From Saprospiraceae bacterium (GTDB taxonomy: Bacteria > Bacteroidota > Bacteroidia > Chitinophagales > Saprospiraceae), in assembly GCA_016722295.1 (NCBI GenBank), contig JADKGL010000030.1, positions 1 through 64,000 of the forward strand: 64,000 bases of DNA, given 5' to 3'. A model generated the notes under the pieces. The model was not told the DNA's origin. It saw only the letters and a list, made by a program, of their open reading frames with translations, and did no database searches. Positions 1 through 9,100 of this stretch are shown in pieces. A program made the position numbers and the translations under genes. The first letter of the stretch is position 1; each line of letters begins with the position of its first letter.

Positions 1-159
1 ATTAATTTCATTTTCAAGCAAGAAATTGCTTGACGAGGAATTAACTAGAGGTGGTAGTTGGCCTTGTGCCTTAAGCGTCGAGACTCCTATAAATAGGAAG
101 AGTACCAACGTAACAAGACCGGACATCAGTTGATTAAGACTAAAATTTGTCCTTTTCAT
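1..159 (-). CDS. Secreted protein, N-terminal fragment cut by the window edge
   Basis: An open frame of 53 codons starts with ATG at 159 and runs off the left edge without a stop. It begins MKRTNFSLNQ, has a hydrophobic core (GLVTLVLFLFIGV) and then STLKAQGQ, a typical Bacteroidota signal peptide that would be cut after KAQ. The visible mature part is rich in Ser and Asn and has no recognisable domain. Its upstream region is the 500-base gap to its right, which contains a perfect palindrome. It is probably an exported or T9SS-secreted protein, but the family cannot be told from this piece. Confidence 0.6.
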   Translation of the reverse strand, partial: MKRTNFSLNQLMSGLVTLVLFLFIGVSTLKAQGQLPPLVNSSSSNFLLENEIN

Positions 160-661
160 GAGATTTAGTTTTGGTTATAAAAATTTTAATTGTTTACGTA
201 ATTAAATATTTTATACCAAACACATAGTATTATCAATCAAACGACTAATACACACGATTAATATACTACCACAACAGATCTTCTACCACATTCGAGTGTA
301 GAACAAAAAAATTGTAAAGACAGATTTACATTGGATTTGCTTCGCCAGTGAGGAATCTTGCCTTGAGTTTGGTTAATAAAACGATGAATTCAACGCATAC
401 TGTACAATTACAGTCCATTGATTCGGGACAAAGATAAAGATTGGAAAACTGCTATATATACCCTATTTAGGGTATTTAATAGTTTATTTCCTATATTTAT
501 ATATAAATACATGATTATGATACAGTTACACAATTTAAATTCAAAATAATTTCATAAAATTGTTAATCTATCTATAATTTTTTGAGCATTAAATAATTAA
601 TTTTTCCAATAATTCACTTTTGAATTATGGTTTATTCAAAAAGGCCTTTCCATAATTTTAT
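160..661. other. Intergenic region, upstream of the left-edge gene
   Basis: About 500 bases without a supported gene on either strand. It is very AT-rich. The only clear structure is the 18-base perfect palindrome at 458-475, listed separately. Position suggests it carries the promoter of the minus-strand gene that starts at 159. Confidence 0.6.
458..475. promoter_or_regulatory. Perfect 18-base palindrome, possible operator
   Basis: ATACCCTA-TT-TAGGGTAT is a perfect inverted repeat with 8-base arms. It lies about 300 bases upstream of the start at 159. A dyad of this size and symmetry suits a dimeric regulator's binding site; it has no following T run, so it is not an intrinsic terminator. 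That it is an operator is inferred. Confidence 0.35.
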
Positions 662-2070
662 TCAAGACTTGGGATTGATGTAATTGATTTGAATTGGCTT
701 ATTGTTATTGGCAATGACCAAATAATTGGCGAGTTTATTCCTCATAAACTTCATTTCCCTTGCATCTTCATTTGCTTTAATTCCAGTTTGATTAAAAGGT
801 ACAGCCTTAAATTCCAATTTATGGTTATTTAATAATATCCCCCCAATTCCAGCATCACTTCTTGAAGTTTCCACCTCTCGATTATAATAGTTGCCACAAT
901 ATGCAATGTCTAAAAAGTTATCATGATTGAAATCATATAAGACTATTCCATAAATTGGAGCAAATTGAGCTTCTATAGGCAATTTTTGAACTGTAAATGT
1001 ATTTCCGTGGAATATGATTTAAATTTATCTTTAACAAAAGGCATTTGTTCTGATGAACATTGTCTTCCTCTAACTGGATAATAATTGCCATCGTTTGAGC
1101 AACTGCCCAAATAAGTATCCCAACTTCCATTTTTATCAAAATCAGATAAAAATACTTTAAAAGGCTTTACTTCAGTTGCTTCAAACTTTGAATTTAGACC
1201 GAGTTTCAGCAATCAAATCGAGACTCTCGTCATTATCTAAATCCCCTGCTTCAAGCTTATTCCACCATCCCAGAGTATTGGTTAAGCCATATTCTTTAGT
1301 TCTATCCTCAAACTTAGAACCAGTATTTATTAAAATAGAAATGGGTTCCCACTCACCATTATGTATTAAATCTAATTTATTATCTTTGTTGATATCTAAC
1401 AATAAAGAAGAAGTTTAAAGTCCCATAGTCTTTTAACATCTGAGGCGCCCAAGATTCAGTTCTATTTTTAAAAAAAACCTTTTTCTCATTAATCAAAATG
1501 GCACTTTCGCACTTAAGCCCATATTTTCCGGAAATTTGCCTCCCTCCAATGAATAAGTCCATATCATTATCTCCATCAAGATCTCCGAATGAGACAGTAC
1601 CTTTACTAAAACTCAATTGGTCTAATTTTGAACTAGCATCTATAAAATTGGCATTCCCTTCATTTAAAAACAAATTGTCAAGAAAAAACTTTGAATTTGA
1701 ACCATATTCATTGCTTCCGTTCGCTAAATACAAATCTAAATCCATATCTCCATCAGCATCAAAAAAAACAACATCTATCGGCTCAGATTGCTTATACTTT
1801 TCAAGAGGAATTGATTTATTCAAATTAAAATTTCCTTTATCATCCTGCATAAATAATCTAGAAGCAGAGCCAACAGATCCAACAATAAAAATATCATCAA
1901 GTCCATCATTAGTTACATCTGCAATCTCCCTGACTGGACCTAATGTGGACATTCTATGAGGCATTAAGATCCTGTCTTGTAATCATCAAATTTACTTTCT
2001 TGATGTGCAATCGTACTTATATTTTCATTCGTCATTTTCTTGAGTGTAAACTCTGTCGACTTCATTATCG
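662..2070 (-). pseudogene. Decayed FG-GAP/VCBS-repeat protein (C-terminal half)
   Basis: Four minus-strand reading-frame pieces join into one protein of the FG-GAP/VCBS repeat family usually found with ASPIC/UnbV domains. In order they cover about 2070-1964 (HQESKFDDY), 1964-1400 (calcium-type loops such as DLDGDNDMDLFIGG), 1402-1205 (DINKDNKLDL to GDLDNDESLDLIA), 1212-985 (DFDKNGSWDTYLG, then RGRQCSSEQMPF), and 982-662 (LYDFNHDNFLDIAY, RSDAGIGG). Single-base shifts separate them near 1970, 1400 and 1207. Compared with the related copy at 2071-2934, about 45 codons are missing near 990. No signal peptide or start is visible, so the 5' half is gone. The gene cannot make an intact protein. Intact members are typically about 1000 residues, secreted or lipid-anchored. 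Confidence 0.8.
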
Positions 2071-2934
2071 AACTGTGTAACGACTGCAAATTATGTCGAT
2101 ATTGATAGAGACAAAGATTTAGATCTGTTAGTAGCTGGAGAATGGATGAATATCAAAGTCATGATAAATGATGGAAATGGTAAATTCTCTGATGAATCAA
2201 AAAAATGGGGTACTGATCAATTATTGGGTTGGTGGAATTGTATTTCTGCTGCTGACTTAGATCAAGATGGAGATGCAGATATTGTTGCTGGTAATCTTGG
2301 AACAAATATTAAATTTAAAGCAAATCAAGAAAAACCGATGTATGTATATTTAGATGATTTTGATAAAAATAACACATGGGATACATATCTTGGAACCTAT
2401 GATAAAAATGGAAAACTTTATCCTGTTCGAGGGAGACAATGTTCATCCGAACAAATGCCATTTATCAAAGAAAAATTTCAAAATTATGATGCATTTGCAA
2501 ACGCGACATTAGACGAAATCTTAGATGATAAAAAGAACTCAACTACAATCATTAAAAAAGCAACAGAGTTTCGAAGTGGCATATTAGTAAATCAAGAAAA
2601 CAAATCATTTGAATTCAAGCCTTTACCAATTGAAACCCAAATTTCTCCAATACAAGACATTATTTTATATGATTTCAATAAAGATGGAAAACCAGATATA
2701 GCATATGGCGGAAACTATTTCAATCGAGAAATCGAAACTACTAGAAGTGATGCTGGTATAGGTGGAATATGTATTCAAGAAAATAATGCAACATTTAAAA
2801 GTATAAGTTCATATCAAGCAGGAATATACTTTAACAGTGATTTGCGAAAAATGAAACTCATTAAAATTAATTCAAATTACTTCATTTTAGCTGCAAATAA
2901 CAATAGTAATATACAACTGAATTTGATTAATTGA
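2071..2934 (+). pseudogene. FG-GAP/VCBS-repeat protein fragment (C-terminal third)
   Basis: An open frame from after the stops at 2041 and 2047 to 2934; the first ATG is at 2146 (262 codons), but family similarity already begins upstream at about 2095 (VDIDRDKDLDLLVAGEW), so that ATG is internal to the ancestral gene. It contains DLDQDGDADIVAGNLG, DDFDKNNTWDTYLG, VRGRQCSSEQMPF, DFNKDGKPDIAYGG and TRSDAGIGG, each matched in the decayed minus-strand copy next door. No signal peptide is present, so a cytoplasmic fragment is the most it could yield. It is head to head with the other copy and its last bases overlap the end of the FKBP-like gene. Probably a truncated paralogue, although from 2146 on it is open. 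Confidence 0.7.
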
Positions 2935-3865
2935 TTCCATATTTCTTTTTATATACTCCCAACTGATCTGGTATAACTTTATGCACCTTAATGTGAAGAA
3001 ATAAATTAGTGTTCGGTGGGACCACTCCACCTCCATCTTGTTTATAAGCCATTCCAAAAGGAATATAAAAAACTGCTTCTTCACCTTCACTCATATTAGC
3101 TAATGCAGTATGTATACCACCAATTGTTGAATAATTTGCATTATTAATATAATTTGATGATACACTATTATATGAATTCATAAATGATGAACCATCCTCA
3201 AAAATTGATACTACATCAAAAATAATCCAATTATGGTATCCCAATTTTTCGTTATTAAATTTTGAAATACTTTTCATTTGAATTGAAGAATCAATTTCTA
3301 CATAACCTTGTTTAGATTGATTCTTATATAGATCTATTTGAGCCTTTAATGTTTCTTTTGACAATTCACCATTTTTTGCTCTTTCAATGAATAGCGGGTT
3401 TTGAGTATTTTGCAAATACTCAAAATAAGCAGCACTTGATCCAGGTTCACCTATTGAATCAACCTTTAAATTCATAATAAACCGTTTCGATTTTGAGGTT
3501 TTATATTTAATCAAAGATAAAGAGTCCATTTCTTGGTAGGCTGAAATGCTATCGCCTAATGACAAATTTGAAAGTATATCCTGAACTAATGCTTCTTTTG
3601 TAATTTCATTCGGATCACCAATAGTGAATGGCAGCAATTGTGACCTAAAATCTGAACTTAGATCAAGGCTATCATCTACCCAACGATTAACCCTACAAAA
3701 CGCGACATATTCCTTTTTAAGAGTTTCTCCTGGAACATCTTTATGCAAAAAAAACTTATTTCCAAACTTTGTAGTAGTATTGCCTTCTAATGAATCATTT
3801 TTACAAGAAAACAAAGCAAATAAACAATATAACATTGCAATGCTGATTTTTGCTCTCGAATTCAT
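2927..3865 (-). CDS. FKBP-type peptidyl-prolyl isomerase-like lipoprotein
   Basis: The protein starts MNSRAKISIAMLYCLFALFSCK, a lipoprotein signal peptide with the lipobox ending in Cys. I chose this ATG (3865) over the one at 3895 because the longer form would bury the signal peptide. The last 90 residues have the FKBP pattern: IGGIHTALANMSEGEEAVFY, then PFGMAYKQDGGGVVPPNT and LFLHIKVHKV. The middle (about residues 60-200) is lysine-rich and not assigned. The likely role is a membrane-anchored prolyl isomerase or chaperone outside the inner membrane. It follows the OmpH-like gene by 93 bases on the same strand, which fits an envelope-folding group. Whether the active site is catalytically competent is not clear. 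Confidence 0.75.
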   Translation of the reverse strand: MNSRAKISIAMLYCLFALFSCKNDSLEGNTTTKFGNKFFLHKDVPGETLKKEYVAFCRVNRWVDDSLDLSSDFRSQLLPFTIGDPNEITKEALVQDILSNLSLGDSISAYQEMDSLSLIKYKTSKSKRFIMNLKVDSIGEPGSSAAYFEYLQNTQNPLFIERAKNGELSKETLKAQIDLYKNQSKQGYVEIDSSIQMKSISKFNNEKLGYHNWIIFDVVSIFEDGSSFMNSYNSVSSNYINNANYSTIGGIHTALANMSEGEEAVFYIPFGMAYKQDGGGVVPPNTNLFLHIKVHKVIPDQLGVYKKKYGIN

Positions 3866-3958
3866 ATCTAATTTTAAATTGGTACAGCTATCCAAACCAA
3901 TGAATGAAATATTAGTTCAATGAAATAAATGATAGAAATAAGTAAAGCTAATTTTCTC

Positions 3959-4456
3959 TCACCCTTTTGCCAACTTCTGACTCAACTTGGCACTCACATT
4001 ATCGGATTCTGGAAAATATAATAATCCTATGGATGAATCAAAAATAAACTGGTAGCCGTCTTCTTTTCCAATCTCAATCAAAGCTTTATTGATGCGATCC
4101 AATAAGGGTTTGAGCAACTCATCTCTACGTTTTAAAAGCGATTCTTGAGCACTTTTTTGATAATTACCCAAAGCGGCTTGCTCTGTTTCCAATTCAGTTT
4201 GCTTCGATTGCTGTTGAATGGGAGTTAAAGCCCCTGACTGAACATCTTTCTGAAACATTTCGACATTTTTCTGAAACTTCATTGCCATTTGCTCTCCTTG
4301 AGATGTCAATGCTTTTTCATAATCAGCTATTTTGTCAGCCATTATTTTAGCTTCTGTAAGAGTATCAATAAAAGCAACTGTATTAAGATGTCCTATTTTC
4401 TGACTGAAGGTAAAACTTCCAATCAAACATAAACAAGTTATGAATAATAACCTCAT
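3959..4456 (-). CDS. OmpH/Skp family outer-membrane protein chaperone
   Basis: 165 residues with a signal peptide (LLFITCLCLIGSFTFSQ) and the OmpH/Skp layout: a short beta start (IGHLNTVAFIDTL), a long charged helical arm of about 80 residues rich in Gln, Lys and Glu (likely coiled coil), and a closing strand motif (GYQFIFDSSIGLLYF). Skp-type trimers hold unfolded outer-membrane proteins in the periplasm. The length is normal for the family. It lies 35 bases downstream of tatA and upstream of the FKBP-like gene on the same strand, so an export and folding operon is likely. Confidence 0.85.
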   Translation of the reverse strand: MRLLFITCLCLIGSFTFSQKIGHLNTVAFIDTLTEAKIMADKIADYEKALTSQGEQMAMKFQKNVEMFQKDVQSGALTPIQQQSKQTELETEQAALGNYQKSAQESLLKRRDELLKPLLDRINKALIEIGKEDGYQFIFDSSIGLLYFPESDNVSAKLSQKLAKG

Positions 4457-4491
4457 TATTAATCGTTTAAAATTCTATTTATTTTATAATA

Positions 4492-4710
4492 TTATGGCTT
4501 TGGCTCATCCATACTTTTTCGCTCAGCATCACGGATGCCTTCACGAATTTCAGTATTTATGGCATTTTTTGCATTGTTGAATTCACGAATTCCAGAACCC
4601 AATCCTTTCATTAACTCCGGTATTTTCTTACCTCCAAATAATAAAAGTATTACAAAAACGATGGCAACCATCTCCCATCCACCTAAACTTCCTAAAAATA
4701 ATAAGCTCAT
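4492..4710 (-). CDS. tatA: Sec-independent protein translocase subunit TatA/TatE
   Basis: 72 residues: one N-terminal membrane helix (GGWEMVAIVFVILLLFGGKK), the conserved FGGKKIPEL hinge, an amphipathic helix (MKGLGSGIREFNNA) and an acidic/basic tail. This is the standard TatA/E architecture. TatA forms the pore-like part of the twin-arginine translocon that exports folded proteins. TatB and TatC are not in this window. A TATATTTG box lies 18 bases upstream of the start, and ompH follows 35 bases downstream. Confidence 0.9.
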   Translation of the reverse strand: MSLLFLGSLGGWEMVAIVFVILLLFGGKKIPELMKGLGSGIREFNNAKNAINTEIREGIRDAERKSMDEPKP

Positions 4711-5026
4711 TTTTATTAATTTTAATACAAATATACAGCAAACTTATGGTTAGACTGTGTCTTCTTATAATAGTTAAATATTGAAATAAGTTTCTCTTGG
4801 TATCATTTATTTTTCCCAAATAGGCTATCGGAAACTAAAAAATTGAAATAAAATATTGAAATATAATTATTTACACATTTTATTAATTTGATATGATAGT
4901 AAAATCAATTGCTACTTTTTATGAATTAATAAAATTATCATCCGTTAAAAATTCTAATTTTGCCCAGTCTTCAGCCCTTATCGCTCTTTCAGTTAAATAG
5001 TAGTAAACTACCTTATTATCAAAAAA
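4711..5026. other. Intergenic region upstream of tatA
   Basis: About 316 AT-rich bases. It holds the tatA promoter box at 4728-4735 and no other supported feature. A 35-codon plus-strand frame at about 4893 has no supporting signal. Confidence 0.5.
4728..4735 (-). promoter_or_regulatory. Candidate -7 box of tatA
   Basis: Reads TATATTTG on the minus strand, matching the Bacteroidota -7 consensus TAnnTTTG. It sits 18 bases before the tatA start, leaving a leader of about 10 bases. Confidence 0.5.
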
Positions 5027-6013
5027 CTACTCTAAATACTGAAGCTTTCTCAAAAGATCCAACAACGATGGCCTTAGCTGTATTTTTCTTTTCTTAGAAT
5101 CCAATAGAACGTCCAACATTTCTGGTTTTGGGTTATTGCTGTATTTTTCAATGGTTCGTATTAAGATGTAAACCATAATCTCTTCATCTCTATAAACTGT
5201 TTTTTGTGCTTGTGTTTTTGTAAATATTTCAATTGCATTCTTGTTTTCAAAAACTGCGAAATACATGATTGAAATTGCCTCTACCAAATCTTGAATCTTA
5301 TCTTCTAAAGAACTTGAATATACAATTCTGCTCCCTAGATGCGGTTTATACTCATTCAATTTGTCTTGCAACAACAAATTTGCAGTTTCGATCAATGCAG
5401 AGATAGTCATTGGCGCCGCAAATGAATTTATTACTACTTTATATAAGTGATCTCTCGATGTATCAAAGGCAGTTGAACTATCAAATACTTTTTCCAAAAA
5501 AGGCAAAAATAATTCTTCATCAGAATAAATCAATCTGTACAATTGTATCAACTTTTGTAAGAATTCAGATTGTGATCTTTTAATAGCAGAAAATACATTT
5601 TCTGAACTAACTACTCGCTCCTCACATGAAAAACACAGTGCATCAAACAACAGATCAAATGATTTGATCAATTCGGATTTATCTGTAGAATGCAAAATCA
5701 GATCATCGATCTCTTTATAAAATGCCATCACTTCGAATCTCCATTTCTTCCGCCTTGGTTTCGAAATGATTTGATTAGGATAACCATAATGACCAGCTTT
5801 AAAATTTTCACAAAAAACAGATACTTTGTTAATATATTTTTCAACGAGTTTGCTGTTATCTATAATTTCCATTTTTGGCGTAAGGAACAACAGATCAATC
5901 CCTTTTGCTTCTATTACTTTTTCTGGTATATTCTTATATAATTCAATAATTAGCTTTTCTAGATCTGGTCGTTTTATGGCTTTGAGAGATTTTTTTATTT
6001 CTGTGACCTTCAT
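5027..6013 (-). CDS. Hypothetical cytoplasmic protein
   Basis: 328 residues, mostly helical by composition, with no signal peptide or membrane segment. The N-terminus (KKSLKAIKRPDLEKLIIELY) loosely resembles the start of the small DUF6155-type proteins, but the rest is longer and I do not recognise it. It has many Lys, Leu and Glu residues and two close cysteines in ALCFSCEERV. A TATGTTTG box lies 37-44 bases upstream, so it is probably transcribed on its own. No function is proposed. Confidence 0.7.
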   Translation of the reverse strand: MKVTEIKKSLKAIKRPDLEKLIIELYKNIPEKVIEAKGIDLLFLTPKMEIIDNSKLVEKYINKVSVFCENFKAGHYGYPNQIISKPRRKKWRFEVMAFYKEIDDLILHSTDKSELIKSFDLLFDALCFSCEERVVSSENVFSAIKRSQSEFLQKLIQLYRLIYSDEELFLPFLEKVFDSSTAFDTSRDHLYKVVINSFAAPMTISALIETANLLLQDKLNEYKPHLGSRIVYSSSLEDKIQDLVEAISIMYFAVFENKNAIEIFTKTQAQKTVYRDEEIMVYILIRTIEKYSNNPKPEMLDVLLDSKKRKIQLRPSLLDLLRKLQYLE

Positions 6014-6049
6014 ATAATTTAATTACTGATTCATAAAAAATTTATTTTA

Positions 6050-6057
6050 CAAACATA
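6050..6057 (-). promoter_or_regulatory. Candidate -7 box for the 5027-6013 gene
   Basis: TATGTTTG on the minus strand fits TAnnTTTG. A start of transcription about 7 bases later would give a leader of some 30 bases. Confidence 0.45.
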
Positions 6058-6164
6058 AGTTATTATTCGACACTAGAAAAACGAAAAAGAGTACTGAATA
6101 AATCCAGTACCCTTTTTTCAAAAAAACGAAATCAATTACTAACTATTTACTAAACTTACTTACA

Positions 6165-9100
6165 CTATTTTACAAAAACCATTTTCTTAGTTATCGTCTG
6201 ACCAGCAAAATCAACTTGATAATAATATACTCCCGATTGTGGAAGTATATTATCATCAACATTCCATTCATTGTAGCCACCTTTCAATAATTTTTCTTCT
6301 TGCAAGAAAACTTTTCCCGCTGCATCGTATATCGTCATTTGAACCTCACCACTGGTAGGCAAGAACATTCCTATATGGGTCTCCTTAGACCAAGGGTTTG
6401 GTTCATTCTGCATCACTGCAAATTCTATCTGTTCATTCGATTTATTCGTTGCAATTAACTCAATCTCATCTTCCAATTTTTCACCTTTTGCAATCGCAAG
6501 AGCAGGAGTCACCGCAGAACTAAGGTGGATATATTTACTCAATGATCCTTCAACCTTTGACTTGAATATTATAGTAAACAATTTATCCTTATTCGTTGCC
6601 TTTCCATCCCAACTCATGGTGATCATTCCTTTGCGAATGATGTGGAAATTCTCTCTTTGCATACCCACTTCATGATTGCCAATAATTTCTTGCAACTCTA
6701 ATGCATTAGCATCATAAGTTAAAGTCATTTGGAATCCATCGTAATTTTCAATATTATCTGAACCAAATTCTACGGCTTGAATTTCATCTGCAGAAATAAG
6801 TTTCTCTTCAATATTTAATTTCAATCGTATAGCACTTCTAGTGCTTATACCCATTACTCCTCGAGTCTTAGCACTTTCGTTAAGATCTCCTATTTTTATT
6901 CCCTTGAAATCTACTTTCATATCAGAAAGTAAAGGCACTATTTTATAGCTTTCAGGGAAAGCTTCTGTGATCGCTGACTCTGCATCGCGGAATGGATAAG
7001 TTGCATCAGCAAATCTCCATGACGTATTTGTTGATACATCTGCAGTCACACCGAGTATCAATTTTCGCAAATCCGAAATATCTTTTGCAGTAACAGTTCC
7101 GGATTTATTTACGTCCGCTGCAATCATTTTGTATGGTGATGTGATTTCATTGATACCCAAGATATGTTTTTGTATCTTGACGATATCCGCAGTCGTCACA
7201 CCATTCAACCAATCATCATTTTTCTCTGGTTTGATTTCATAATCATTTCCAACTTGCGTTGTCTTAAATTTATACTCACCATCAAAATTTGATTTAACGA
7301 TTTCAGCTTTCGATTTATCCATAGATACATCGACAGATTCAACTTGCTGCGATTCTTCTGTTGTAATCAATCCACTTACTGTAGCAGTAAGATTAGATGG
7401 ACAGATAGGTACATTATTATTGTCTTGAACTAAAATATACGTTCGACAATAACTTTGATTACCAAAAATATCAGTTACCCAAAGTTCAACATCTTGACGT
7501 GTATTTGCATGATCACAAGTGAACACTTTAAACTTGTCAGCAGTATCTCGTGAGAAACTCAATTTGACACCAGTACCACAGATATTGTATGAACCTGCAT
7601 CAATATCTTTTGCCCATACGGTATCGATTTCATTATCTACTGGATATGGATCGAAGCTACCATTGCCATTCAGATCTGTTGGAGTTAAACCAACTGCAAT
7701 ACCATAATGACAATATGCAATAGGCGATTTGCAATTCTTCAATTCAGCTGTAAAACTACAACGAGAAATATTGCCATTCAAGTCTTCCACTTCCCATGTC
7801 ACTCTATGCGTTCCTACAGGCCATGAGCGATTCACCATATATGCAGCTACACCTGCAGTAGTCCAATCTATTGTACCATCACTATGTAGATCGATTGAAA
7901 ATGTGTACAATAATTCATCAGGCCCATTGCAATCATCTTCCGCTTTGATAGGGAATCTAATCGCAACATCAGAACAACTTGCATCATAACTACACAGAGA
8001 AGTATCTCTGCATCCATCAAGTATAGTTGGAGGTATAGTATTAATAATTCTAATCAATTGTGTATCGACAAATATTGTTGGCGAACCTGACATAGCTTGA
8101 CACCAATCAATCACCTTCCATACTCTGTAAATTTTATTTGCAGAAGATGGACTTGAGTTGAAATAATGATCGGAATAACTCACACCTATTTTACTACACA
8201 CATCATCAGAAAAAGTTGGTTGTTTATACAATGGATTGGTCAATAATTCTGGCAATAAAATTCTTGCATCACACAATCCTGTGGTATCAAAATCTAACGG
8301 CCAAGTAATATCATTTTCATCAAATGGATTTGCAAAATTATCTACAGTAATCAACTGAGTACATTGAGTAGAATTACCTTGTTGATCTGTGATGATAAAG
8401 TTACGCTTTATCACACCATGCCCACACTGATCAAATCCACTAGAATCTACAACTTCTCTCACTATAGGAGGACAATTATCTTGAGCCAATCCATCTAATG
8501 GTTGACCATCTATAAGATGATAATATTTTGGATCGATTACTATTGGATTTCTTGCAGCTTCACTTGTAGCCACTGTACCAAATGAAAGATCAAGTCTATT
8601 CAAATCAATAGGGAATCGACAATCAACTGTAATGTTTGGAGGACATGAAACTATGATTGGTGCTTCTTTGTCTTGAACTTCTGCAAGCACCATACAAATC
8701 GCTTCATTACCACTTCCATCAATGACCTTAAATCCTATCATTATTTCTTTACCTACATCTTCGCAGCAGAATCCTACTTCAGGACCCCAATCATCTGCAC
8801 CTGTTGTTCCACAACTATTGTCATCCATACGTCTCACTTCAAAATGATGAATATGACATTCGTCAAAACTACCATCATCAAATACATCAGCGGGAACCCA
8901 ATTGAATCCACTGCGATTCAAAGCAACAACAGTTTTTCTATCGCAAATTGCAATAGGCTCTGTATCATCTTTAACTGTTACAATAATTGTATCAGCAGTC
9001 ATATTATAACAATTGTCATAAACGCGATAGATCACTGTATCTTCTCCGATAGGTAATTCTACGACACCACCATTTTGGTTTGTCAAAATTCCACCTGGGA

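Noticed and set aside
1498..1959. 153-codon plus-strand frame
   Set aside because: Antisense shadow of the decayed FG-GAP gene; composition is Ser/Pro/Leu-rich without any domain.
4893..5000. 35-codon plus-strand frame (MIVKSIATFYELIKL...)
   Set aside because: No promoter box, ribosome site or family resemblance; ends before the convergent gene and is expected by chance in AT-rich DNA.
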